This document shows positions 1-32,600 of a stretch of 64,000 bases of DNA, in pieces. Source of the DNA: Aptenodytes patagonicus (lineage: Eukaryota > Chordata > Aves > Sphenisciformes > Spheniscidae); assembly GCF_965638725.1 (NCBI RefSeq), contig NC_134949.1, forward strand, positions 42,560,151 to 42,624,150, written 5' to 3'. Both the position numbers and the translations under genes were made by a program. The notes below the pieces were generated by a model that was not told where the DNA came from, searched no databases, and saw only the letters and a list, made by a program, of their open reading frames with translations. Each line of letters opens with the position of its first letter. Position 1 is the first letter of the stretch.

Positions 1-1727
1 AAGTTTGTAAGTACTCTTAGTAAGGCCCTCTAGTAAGAGGGCCTACTGTTGCCTAATCTACAACTAAGAAACATGAGACTACAGATCGTTGTTCCCTCAG
101 CCAGGCTCTACTTTTCAATTTTTCTTCCCCCTTCATCCTTAAGGGATCCAAAACTCACTGGACCACAGAAGAGAGTCACAGAAGGTGCCACATTGATTCC
201 ATGAGAGCAAAGTTCTCTCAGACTAGAAGAAACCCTCCACAGCTATTTTCAATAACCTAAAATCATACTTGAGATAAACAAACAACTAAACAACTAAACA
301 ACTAAAAAGTAGCCTTCCCAAAGTTCAAATCATTCCTGCAATGTTTAACTATAAAGTTATTTTTTTTAAATTGATAGATTTCACTAATAAATATTGACTA
401 AAACCATGTTATTAGTAGCACAGAGTTCTATTAGCCAGTAGAATCTCTTCCCCTTCCCTCCAAGTCCACAGAAGACACACCTCACGTATTCTGCAAAGTT
501 AAAGATGCTTTTTGGTTTGGGAGAAGAGGGAAGGGGAGAGACAGAAAAGCAGCAAACTAAAAGCAAAGAATGCTGAGAAGAATCAGAAAAAGCAGTAGCT
601 CTAACTGTAATATCCATGCAGGCTTAGGTTATAAAGCCTCCAAAACTCATAAATTAGGAAGGAGACAGAGACACCATTATTGTGCAAGTGTCTCAACCAT
701 TTGGACTTTGTGAGAGATTTGTATATCTTAATGTCAGCCCAGAACCCCAGTTTGCAGATACGGAGATTCACAGATATGACATCATTCCAAAGAGCTATCG
801 AACTCAGTAGTATTTTCTGGATGGCCTTAAGACACATCTTTATTCAGAACACATTTCCATCTGCAGGTTGCAAAGATACACATGACTAAAAAAAAAAAAA
901 AAAAATCTCTAAAAAATAGCTTCAACCTCCATACCATAAAGAAAGTAATGTATTTCATCTTGGAAACTCTTATATTGTACCCACATGTAAACAGTTAGGA
1001 TTAGGCAGGTGATTAGACAAAAACACTCTAAAAACTAATGCTGTCTTCGTTTACTTTCAGTACTTCATTCAAACACAGTTTTTGCTCTAAACTTAGATTT
1101 GCAGGAAGATGTGAAGAACTCAGTGAAAACACTCTGTACTTGAAAAATTGCTCAAGTATTTATAAACCAGGAACACTTAACCCAGTACAGAAGTACAGAA
1201 GATGCAATATGATTTGTAGTCAGTCATCAGATTAGCTGGTAGATGAAGTTTACCGTTGTTTCAAAAGCTCTCTCTAAACAGCTGGTGGTAAACATTTCCA
1301 AACTTTAGGTTAAAACCAAGAAACCTGCAATTTCCTCATGTTTCAAAAAAAATTTAATCATTGCCTCGTGTCAAAAATGCCAGCAGACCTTGCAAAGTTT
1401 ATTACAAGTACTTTGGTCTACTGCATCTTCAGGACTCTCCTTCCCGAGTTGTTCATTTTGCCTACAAAAAGGTCTACACTGTCTGCAGTCTTGTGACCTC
1501 TAGTGGGAAAATTACAAACTACAGCTTAATCTGAAGCCAAAAATGGAATCTCTAAAACGTGGGACAGCAAAATAATCCGGACTCCTGAAAATCTTTAATT
1601 CAAAAACTTACTGAAGGGAAAGAGTTTTGGTCTTCCCTGAAAGCTAGATCACAATTTTCAACTCGAATATCTAAATATTACTTCCAAATCACCAACAAAA
1701 TTGACACGGATTCAACAGAATACTTAC
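1..1727. other. CAPS2 intron 12 (partial), no further exon seen
   Basis: AT-rich intronic sequence leading from the donor at 1727 to the left edge. I looked for a minus-strand exon continuing calcyphosine-2 after FYI and found none. A run of 18 A lies near 888-905. No recognisable transposon. Confidence 0.6.
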
Positions 1728-22885
<21,158 letters not shown>

Positions 22886-23847
22886 CTGAAAACCAGAAAA
22901 GGCTACTGAGAAAATCATGTATTTTTATATAAGTACTTCTGCAAATAAACATTACTGCATTAGAAAGAATGTGTCTATCACCAATAATTTGGGTATTGTC
23001 TTCAGCAAGCTATGAAATGTTGCTGGCTTCCCTTTTTCAGCACCTCCTAATTATAGTCTTTCCTAATGCTTAACCAGATTCCTGTTCAAATTTACGTCTT
23101 TGCCTCAAATTAGCTCCCCCTGTGCCTTACACTTCTCTTGATACCTTCTCATAGCAGCACTAATGATTTGCTACCCCTCGACAACATCAAATGTTTTTTA
23201 CTCTTCACTTACAGCTGCTGCCTGGCTCCCAACCGCACCATGCCCTGTGACCAGGTATTTTCAGGAAGACCCTCCTGGCACGCAGCTGACCTCCAAGAGC
23301 TCCAGAGTGACGTTTTATCAGTATGCTATATCCTGCTCTGCTGGCTTCTCCTTCCACCCAGCCAGTTTTGAACCAAAAGCCTATAATTTATTTCCCAGAA
23401 ATCAGACGGTCCATTTTCAAATCACCATCCACAAAAGCTGACCCCATTTGTACCTACTGAGCAGGTTTTAACTCCCAAGTGTCCTTTCCTTTGCCAAGCA
23501 GAAGCACAGCTGCAGGGCCTACTCGGAGACGGCCCCACAGCTGCTGGCCGACAGGACAGCCTTCCAGCCATACCCCCTTTCCCAGAGCGCTTAAAATGAA
23601 GAGCCGCTGTCTTCGCACGACCTCAAGGCTCTTACTGAAATGCAGCATCTTCCCAACTGAAGGCACAGGGGGAAGAGAGCGTTGTTGCATTTAACGGTTA
23701 ACACACTGAAACAACTTTATCACAAAGAACAACGCTGTAAGAGGTGAAATAAACATTATGGGCTGAGACAGCTCCACGGAAAGGATGTATTTTCCCGGGA
23801 GCACACTGGAGCAGGCCCCAGGGCCCAGGAGAGGCCCGGGGCCCCAG

Positions 23848-23878
23848 CAGGGCAGGGCAGGGCAGGGCAGGGCAGGGC
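23848..23878. repeat. CAGGG pentamer repeat (about 6 copies)
   Basis: Perfect tandem CAGGG units within the CAPS2 CpG island; G-rich on the plus strand. Confidence 0.95.
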
Positions 23879-23972
23879 GCCGGCCGGGTCCCGGAGGGGT
23901 CTCACCGCAGCGGTCTCACCGACGGGGCGCGACGGGCCGCGCAGGGCCGACGGAAAGGGCCCGCTCCCATGC

Positions 23973-23986
23973 GTCTCCACGGTAAC
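23973..23986 (-). promoter_or_regulatory. RFX X-box-like motif
   Basis: The minus strand reads GTTACCGTGGAGAC, against an X-box such as GTTGCCATGGCAAC. The left half fits GTNRCC fully; the right half matches at 4 of 6 positions. It lies in the CpG island of CAPS2. RFX factors act on ciliary genes; a link to CAPS2 is inference. Confidence 0.45.
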
Positions 23987-24190
23987 CGCGCCCCGCCGAG
24001 CGCCCTCCCCCGCGGCCCGCCTTGTCACGGCTGCCGCAGCCCTGTCCGGCCGCCGCCTGAGGCGCAGGAGCGGCTGCCGCCCGCGCCCTACCTGCCCGCC
24101 GCCTGCGTCCCGCGGCACCGCCCCTGCCTCCGCCCGCCTTGGGGCCTCGCCTGATACAGCAGCGCGGAGGGGCCAATCTGAGCCAGGCTT

Positions 24191-26409
24191 CGCACGGAGG
24201 TTTCGCAAGATACCGCCTCAACCGAGCGGGGCAGGGGAATTCCCTATTCCCCCTGAGGAAACATCCTATTCGGGGTACGGCTGCGTGCCTGAACATCTCT
24301 CCCTGCGCTCACCTGCAAGCCGGTCACCGGAGGGGACAGGGCTGCTCCCCAGGCTGGCTGGGACGGGGCGGCTGCCAGCCGGCCCTGGCAGACAGCCGAC
24401 AGGAAAGCTGGGCGCAGCAATTGCCTGTCCTGGGCACTCACGCATTGCACAGGTTTGTGTCCTCAACTGACCCACGCAGCTGAAATCAGGGACTTCAAAA
24501 TAGCAGCAAAAGGGCTCACGGTGAATGTTTGTAGCCCTGGGTCAGAAATACAGCAATTACCCCAAAGTAGCTCAAAGCCTTATGGACAAAGGCTTCAAGT
24601 AGCAGCGGCATCCAAAGACTAGTGAACGTGAAAGCCACAGCGCTGATGATTCAAACACTGCCCACGGCAGTGAAATCCTGCAGGTAAGGTGGTCACCAGC
24701 AATAGTGGCAGCACCTGGAGGGCAGCAATACTGACCCACATCCATGCCAGCTCTCACACCAGAGCGAGCAATGGAGCCACAAACAGCAACCACCACGGCA
24801 GCGTAGCATGCTTGGTTCCCATTCCTTCATTCTCTCTGATCAAAGGCTTTGAAATTAGTTTCAGTTCACTTTAATTAGCCTTATTGGTCATCTCAGAGGA
24901 TAGCCTCTATGCAATTACGATTTTTTTAAACAGTTCCAGTTGTCCTGAATGACCAGACCTACACCAGTTATTTTTAAAAATCAAATTGCGTCCAAGTACC
25001 AGTTCTGATTAATCTGTTCTGTCCTGGGGAAAAAATGTGTCACCTCTTGCAAAACCCTGGCTTTTTGGTCAATCAGTTTTCCAAAGTCAGGCAAAATCTC
25101 ACTTACTGCAAAACTAATAATACACTGACGCTAGGGATGTATTTCTGGATGCTGCTACTTCCAAGCCTGTGTGATCCATTTTTAGAACCAAAGACACACC
25201 ATGTTTCTACACAAGAATGAACAATTCATTCCGTTTCAGTGAGTGACACAGAAGTAGTTTTAGTCCCTTTAACTACAGTACATTTCCTCCATAAAAACAA
25301 ATCCAAGTGTTATTTTTCCCGTAAGAAAAAAAGATGGCAAAAAAGTTCAGGCATTGTAACTGGCCTACTTAAAAGCTATGCCATTATAAACCAGAAACTT
25401 TAACAGCATTGTACTGTCAGACCTACCTCTTGTGTAATTCCTGTCATTAAAGGGCGGCCGTTTCATAGGCATGCGCATTAAGCAAACAAAAATTTATTAG
25501 AAAATAAAGGTCTGGACAAAAATGATTCTGGCAGAGGAAAAAAATGCTTTTCTAAACACTGACCAGTGTCAGCATAATGTATTGAAAAAAGACACCCCCA
25601 AGCCCCACAGTTCTTGAACGGTATGTAGCAATCCATCTGTTAATACTGATGTAAGAAAAAGTGTATTACCAGGCCAGATTCTATAATGTCAAAATATATA
25701 TGAAGCAGGGATACTAGTACTAATGGGTATCAATCAATTATTAGGCAGCTGCTCAGTTTAACCAGTGACAGGTGGGGAGGAAATTAAGTGATCTAGTGTA
25801 TTGCATTAAGGTTTAAATTGACATACAAAACTATACGTCATTCCTGAGGAGACAGCAAATCGAGACATAAGGAGACAGCAAACTGAGACATAATTATTTT
25901 AAAATAGTGTCTGTGGCTAAATTTCTCTCTCCAAATAAAGAGTGAATGCATCTCTAAGACTTAACCCATACTGCTTTTCATTCCCTGCCCCTAGAGAAAA
26001 GTTTTCCACAAAGAGCTAAATTCATCAGTGCATGCTCTTTAATGAACTCAAGAAAGTCACAGTTCAAGTGGCACTGTGCTTACTAGTTAGAAAACATTTA
26101 TGAAACTTCTGTTCTTTATAGTCTTAATTACAAGATATTCCAATATTTTAGTGAAGCATCAGATATAATTACAGTGCATTATATACAGAGTACAGAAATA
26201 TTTTTATAGGAAAAAATAAATTTAAAAAAATGTAAACATCCTGAGTGAAATTCTGCTGCCACTGAAGTCAGTTACAGAGCCGTCAGATATGAGCACAGGC
26301 AGTATTTCACCCCTCTTTTGAAGCATACAGCAGTGCACATAACTTCATTCAAAACAGTTTAAAGTGCATACAACGTTGTAAAAAAAAAATTCATAAGCTT
26401 TTTAAAGTT
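24191..26409. other. CAPS2 / CCDC107-like intergenic region and 3' UTR
   Basis: About 2.2 kb. The right part is presumably 3' UTR of the CCDC107-like gene: the minus strand has an AATAAA at 25498-25493, about 0.9 kb past the stop codon. The left part next to the CpG island remains moderately GC-rich to about 24.8 kb. No transposon recognised. Confidence 0.55.
25493..25498 (-). terminator. Candidate polyadenylation signal of the CCDC107-like gene
   Basis: AATAAA on the minus strand, the first clear canonical hexamer I noticed downstream of the stop at 26410, followed by T-rich sequence. Use is not shown by sequence alone. Confidence 0.4.
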
Positions 26410-26699
26410 TTACATATGCAGATTACATTCATATCTATTACGTCTCCTCAATCCCATCTCTTCTGATTCAATCGCATCTTTGTTTATCATTTCTTGGTCT
26501 TCTACCACATCTGGCTCAAACTGGTGTACTTCACATTCATCGTATAATTCATGCTCTTCCATCTTGTAATCACTATCAACATCCTCAAGCAAATCTTCAT
26601 TACTGTCATCTTCTCTGTCATCTGTTTCTTTCTCTTGAGAATGTTCAGCAAATGACTGAATGAGATCTTCAAGTTTCTCATTACAAATGTGGCTGACAT
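26410..26699 (-). CDS. CCDC107-like exon 6 (acidic tail, stop)
   Basis: 290 nt including the stop at 26412-26410; acceptor ATTATAAG. Encodes an acidic tail (TDDREDDSNEDLLEDVDSDY and further Glu/Asp runs) ending GLRRRNRYECNLHM. Confidence 0.9.
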
Positions 26700-29600
26700 C
26701 TTATAATTAAAAAAAAATCAAAATGAAAGTTTAAATTACTAGAAAGGCTCCAAATTTCAGGGTCAGCTTAGAAGAATAATATTTATTTTTTATTTGTTTT
26801 CTCTCTTTTATTAAGACTCAACTAATGCAAAAGTTCCCCAAATTTGTAGTGAACCATTCTTAACATTTAAGATTTCTCTGGACTACTATGCACCTCTTGG
26901 AAGTCTCCAGTTGAAACTAATATACAATTTGCTGTTTAGTATATTATGCAAGCATTACCCACAGCCTCAGAGGTCCCTATCTGTGAATCCTCAGACTAAA
27001 GTTAGTCCAATACTAACAGACTGCTCAGGAACTCACATTCAAGAAGCCTGTTTTAACAAAGCAGAACGTGATTGTGTGGTCTATCCTAGTTCAATCTCTT
27101 TTAACACCTATTCTTAAAAACCAAATGATGTATCAAAAATCTGAAGTTAGATACACCTCAAACAGGAAGAATGGTACTCCTCCAGAATAAAATTAATTCC
27201 ACACACATTACCTAAGATGCAGGAGCTGAACATTATTATAGTAAGATCTGTTTATTGTTTTAAAATATAAACTACTTAGTTATCTATTTTACTGGAAATC
27301 GAAGTACCTTTCATCTTGTTTTCTGATTTATCCAATCCACTTTCTTTCATCAGTCGTCTAATTGATTGGAGCTGTGTCATTATTTCATCTTTCTGCTCAC
27401 AAGCTAAAGCATTAACACTATAAAAAAAGACAGATGTCAACAGCTGAAAGATTACCTTGGAAGTGAGTGCTTGATAATAATAATAATGCACAAGATTGCA
27501 ATATTTCCTGCAGTGGAAAAATACCATAGTTAAGTTAGCAACACATTTAGGTCAAGCTTTTCTTTGAGAACTGCCCCTGGAGAAGTGGGGAGCCCATCAC
27601 TTAGACCTACTGAATAATCTAGACACTGAATTCTAACATTGGAGCCCCAAAGGCCAAGACTGAGTAATGACTACTGAAAGAAACAATTCTCCAAAGCTAT
27701 TTCATTTTGAGGACAACAATGCCTAATACAGAACTTTACAGTTTACAGGCTTTTCTCATTTATTTCAGATTTTGTTTACTCTCTCTCCTCCCCATCACTG
27801 CTAGAAATTTTTTAGGCAAATTGGTCAGTGAATTTGCTGCTTAATAGTTTCAGCACATAATAAGTTCAGAAGTACACTAAAGGAACAATCATGAAATTCT
27901 GCATGTTTTAAACTAGGCTTCATGAGTGATGTCAGTCTACACAAAATAGCCTGTATGGATACTTTTATTTCCAATAGATGGGTAAGGCCCTAGCTTCTTA
28001 AACAAAGAACATCTCTAAAACTACAAGGAGGTTGTATTACTTATTCCTTTGTTTTACACAACAACAAAGTTATGTTTCCCCCAAACACACACAGTCACTT
28101 AACAGGTTCCTTTCAAAACACAAAAATACGCAGCTATACCTTAATATCTATTTTTGTCTTCTAAAGATATCAAAAGGAAGAAACTCATTCTGCTACCAGA
28201 AACATAATTCCCAGAAGGGCTTTCAAATGCTACTGAGCTTAAACATTTTTTTAGTATTACTCTCCTTGGTTCACATCAAAGTTTAAGTTGTTAAGCTACA
28301 GTAACTTCATCGTAAGTCTGAGCTTTTACATTTATGTTTGGTGAACAAGACATGTGAGGTGTCTGTGAAGAGACTGCAAATGGCAGAAAAGGTATTACCT
28401 GCAAAAGGCTACAGAAACAGTAAGTAATTAAAGAAGGTTCTGAAACACTGTTCCCTACTTATACATAAGGAACATTTTAAGAACTCTTTGTTAACATTTT
28501 GGAGAATTTCAATTTACAGAAAACAATACTAACTGAGATGTTTTAGAAACACTCACCAGTTTGACAGTGGATCCAGCTGAGTCAATAAAGAATTTAACAT
28601 TTTCTCTGTCTGTGCTAGATGCTGCTCCAGTTCTAAAAGCTGATGCTCTAACAAAAAACAAAAGCAAAAAAAAGAAAGGAGGGAGGCAGAGGGAGGAAGC
28701 GGGGGGGCAGGAGAGAGAACATTGTATGAAATGTATTTACAATACCAAAAGGATATTAATTTATATTTTTGGTTGGGCAGATTCAAAAACAGGAAGGTTG
28801 TTTTCCCTATAAAATTCTAGAATATGAAAAGGCAGTGATGGGGGTAAGAACAGAAGTCTTACCATGTGTGACCAGAAGTCCTTCTCATCCAATAACCTGT
28901 CTGCAATAGTGTCCAACAGAGGACATCTTAGAATCACAGAACAGAATCGTAGAATCATTAAGGTTGGAAAAGACCTCTAAGATCATCGAGTACAACCGTT
29001 AACCCAACACCACCATGCCCACTAAACCATGTCCCTAAGCAACAATGTCCCTAATCTTGGTAGAAACTGAGCGAGAATGGGGCTCTCACCTTCCCAGCCC
29101 CCAAAATTATGCAGTTCCAAGACTTCCTGAGGCGTAAGTAGTGTATTTATACTTAATACACTGTCATGAATTTGCCTATTCATACCTTGCAAATACATTC
29201 AACACTTGATGCACTAGAGTTGAGAGGAGTAACTCCACCTAAAACACTATTAAACTTTGAAGAAAGAAGAATGCAACACACAAGGATGGTGAGTAGGCAG
29301 TGTAGCAAATCATTGCTGAACCTGATTACAGATCTGGTGTACAGGGACACCAAAAGAGGCTGCTAGTTGTTTAATTAACTAAAAATGTGCCTACACAAGG
29401 GACAAAAAAAAAAAGTATGAAAACAGCTCAACTTTGATGTGACATAACTTTTTCTCCAAAGGAAAGCCCACTTCTTGGCACATGCAGAATAGACTGAATC
29501 AGACAGTCAAGAGTACTCTATCATGAAGAAAAAGATGGTATCATTTATTCTGTCTCTTCTATAAACACTTCAAGTTTTTGACAGGTCTCTAGTTTGGCCC

Positions 29601-32600
29601 AGAAATTCAACAGTCTCTGTAACTGTTTATCCATACTGTTCCACTATCAATACAGTTCAATTCTAAAGCAGATCATTACATCTTTTAAAAATACCCTATT
29701 AATTCTAAAGATTATTATATCCTACTTAAACATCCTATTCTACTGAAGAAAACTGAACAGGTCTTAAGTGAGAAAAATGTCAGACATTAAAAGGCAGAGA
29801 ATCATACTATATTACTGTAACTGTTTTAAAGAATATTACCATCTGGAGTTTTCAAACAAACCTCTAACAAGCGTTTCAAATATATAGAATAACAAACTGG
29901 TTTTTGTAGGTTCCTAACTGCACTTAAGTAACTTAAAAGATTGTTCTTGTTTAGATAGACTGCATCAATTAAAATATGTAGCTTTGTTGCAGCAGCAAAT
30001 ATGCATTTCTAGTGAACATGTGCATTCTGAATGGGTATCTTACCCGTTTCCTTTGCCTTGTCTTCTGTACTTTTTTCCTTTTTGGAGAGACTTTCTTCAT
30101 GTGATTTCATCTTTAATAAATACAATCATGTTAAAAGACTTCATCACTATTTGTATATTAAAAATAAAAATGCATTTACAAATTTACTGAAAGTAAATAG
30201 CAACCACAAAAATGTGCTCTATTAATGAAACTTTTTTTCTGCCATGCCTTCTTCCTATCTTAAACTAACACATCTGATTTTAAGCAACGACAACATGACT
30301 GACACAAGTTGTGAAAGAATGCAGTTGCTATTTCAACTCCAGTTTTCAAAAATGAACAGAAGGAACCTTCTAGGTTACTGGATCCAGTCTCCTTCCATGA
30401 ACTAGGAGGCAAAACTTCTTTCTTAAAGCAATAAAGATGCTATTATAAAAATATGTATATTTCAATCCCACAAGCGCAAGTGTAAAGAGTTGTAACACCC
30501 AAAATATTGTTTTTATGATGTTTAAATCTTATTTACAACCTAATTAAATTTATTTTTAAAACCAAATTGGTCAGCCTCTATGTTCATCTTGCTAAGCTGC
30601 TGTATTCTTCTCACACAGGAGATGATATGAAACTGACTATGGAAATGAAGATGCTGTCTCCAGTCCTGTTCAGGCTTAAGTTTTTTTTCCCTGAAGGTAA
30701 GCAACAATGTTCCAGATGCACTCTCAGCATTGCAAGTGCTGTAATATCTCTTACTATAAGTAACACGTCAAGGCTGATATTAAAAAAAAAAAAAAAAAAA
30801 AAAAAGGAACTGATCATGTGTTCTCCTTTCTTAATTTACTAATGGTAGAAAAGGTATCACATTTCACAGATAAAAGTCTATGTTTCGGCTGCATGACCAA
30901 ATGAGAAGTCCAAATAAAAGGTCTAAGACTACTCGCTATTCTGTCTAATTGCTAATCTAAGACTATTACTCTGCAGGAGTCTCCATCTACTTCCCATACT
31001 CAATCTCATTCTGAAAAATGAAAAGGAAGTGAAATACCGATGAGGCTTAAGTTACAGCCTCAGGTAACAGCACTGTTTAGGTTCTCAGATTCTTATCTGA
31101 GGTCGGAGGGGGGTGGGGGGTAAGATTCTCACTTCTTTAAGTGTCTAAAAAAACATAAGTCAGAAGCCTTCATAAGGAAGAATCAGATATGCTCTAATTT
31201 TAACTTTGGAGCTCACATTCAAAGTCAAATCAAGCAAGAAATGGCTTTTGGACAACCATACACATGGGCTCAGAACTGGGGACACACACACACACACACC
31301 AGTTACATTTCCTTCTAATTTCAATAATTTAATGCTTTCCTTATGGCTTACCTTAAGAAATTTGTATGCTGCAAACACTCCCACTCCAAGAGCATACAAC
31401 GGCATGAGGGTGAATGCTAACTCTCTACCATTTCCTCTTGTTCTCTCACTCCTAATCTCTTTTTCCATTGCATTTCTCATCTGCTGAATACTCTGATAAG
31501 TATTACTGTCAGGATTTCCTGGATTCAGGTGAACTTGATGAACTGTCTGAGGACTACCTTAAAAAATTGAGAGAAAGAAGGCAAAGTTAGAAAGGAAATT
31601 AAGAGTCCAATTAGTTTCATAACTGGAATTAAATTGTTTTCTTCTTGGGTGATCATCTTTGTTCATCACTTTTCTAAGATGGTGTGGTCAGCCCTGCATT
31701 CAAATAAGGTTACAAAAAAAAAATTTTAAAATCACTCTTTCATGAATAGAATGCAAAGTTAAATCTAGGTAGCAAAGACTCTCAAACTAAGTTTCTATGT
31801 TTCTTTAAGATACAAGTTTTAAGTTTCTTCCTTCACAGCAACATTGGCAAACCCACAGCAAACCACAGAAAGGTAGATGTAACAAGAAACAACTTAAATT
31901 TTGAAATGAAAGCATACTCAGAGAAACTATTGATAATGCCAGGAACAGTTACAAATTAATATTTTTCCTCTGTAACAAAGAAAGGAGTTAAGTAGAAACT
32001 GAATTGTCTAGTCCCAGGAAAAAAAAAAATTGTTGAAATACACATGCTGTGTTGCTGCTTTTGTTATTTTGACAGTAAATTCAGTGTTACGTGGATATTC
32101 CCACAGGCTTAGAAGTGCTGTACCTCTGCAAATCAAATATTTAGCAGGAAAAGATAACACGATAGCAGAGATGCGACCTTGGAAGTCTGAAGTACTTTTG
32201 CATGTAATTTGCCTGCCAGAACAGGGAGCAGATGAAAGAACAGCCAGTGTCATTGCTCAACTTAGGATCTAGGTTACTCCGTAGTTAAATCTGGGGTTCA
32301 TGGGACGTGGACATGAGAAACAGTGCTATCAGCTAAAGAATGCAGACGCTTGCAGACACAGAGAGCAGGTGATTGAGCGTGTGTGAAGTTTTACACTGAT
32401 GTCTCAACTGACTGCCTAGACTTATACTTTCAAATCCCTTTGAACATTTAGTTCATCATAATTTAATATATCAGAACTGAGTATGGGTAAAACAAGACTC
32501 ACATTCTATAAAAACTTCTAAAGAAAAGACCATTATGCAAATTGCTCCTTGTCAATCAGTACTGAAACAGTGGCATTTCAAGAATTTACAGTAACATAAC

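Larger units (their letters stand above)
23780..24190 (-). promoter_or_regulatory. CAPS2: CpG island and probable non-coding exon 1 of CAPS2
   Basis: An abruptly GC- and CpG-rich block in otherwise AT-rich DNA, upstream of CAPS2 exon 2 in the direction of transcription. Candidate minus-strand donors are CAG|GTAGGG (exon end 24092) and two GTGAGA donors 14 bp apart (exon ends 23920 and 23906). The exact transcription start cannot be read from sequence. The long frames here (23756-24296) are GC-driven shadows. Confidence 0.7.

Noticed and set aside
23756-24483. Frames of 114-150 codons
   Set aside because: CpG-island composition; no homology, and CAPS2 translation starts in the next exon.
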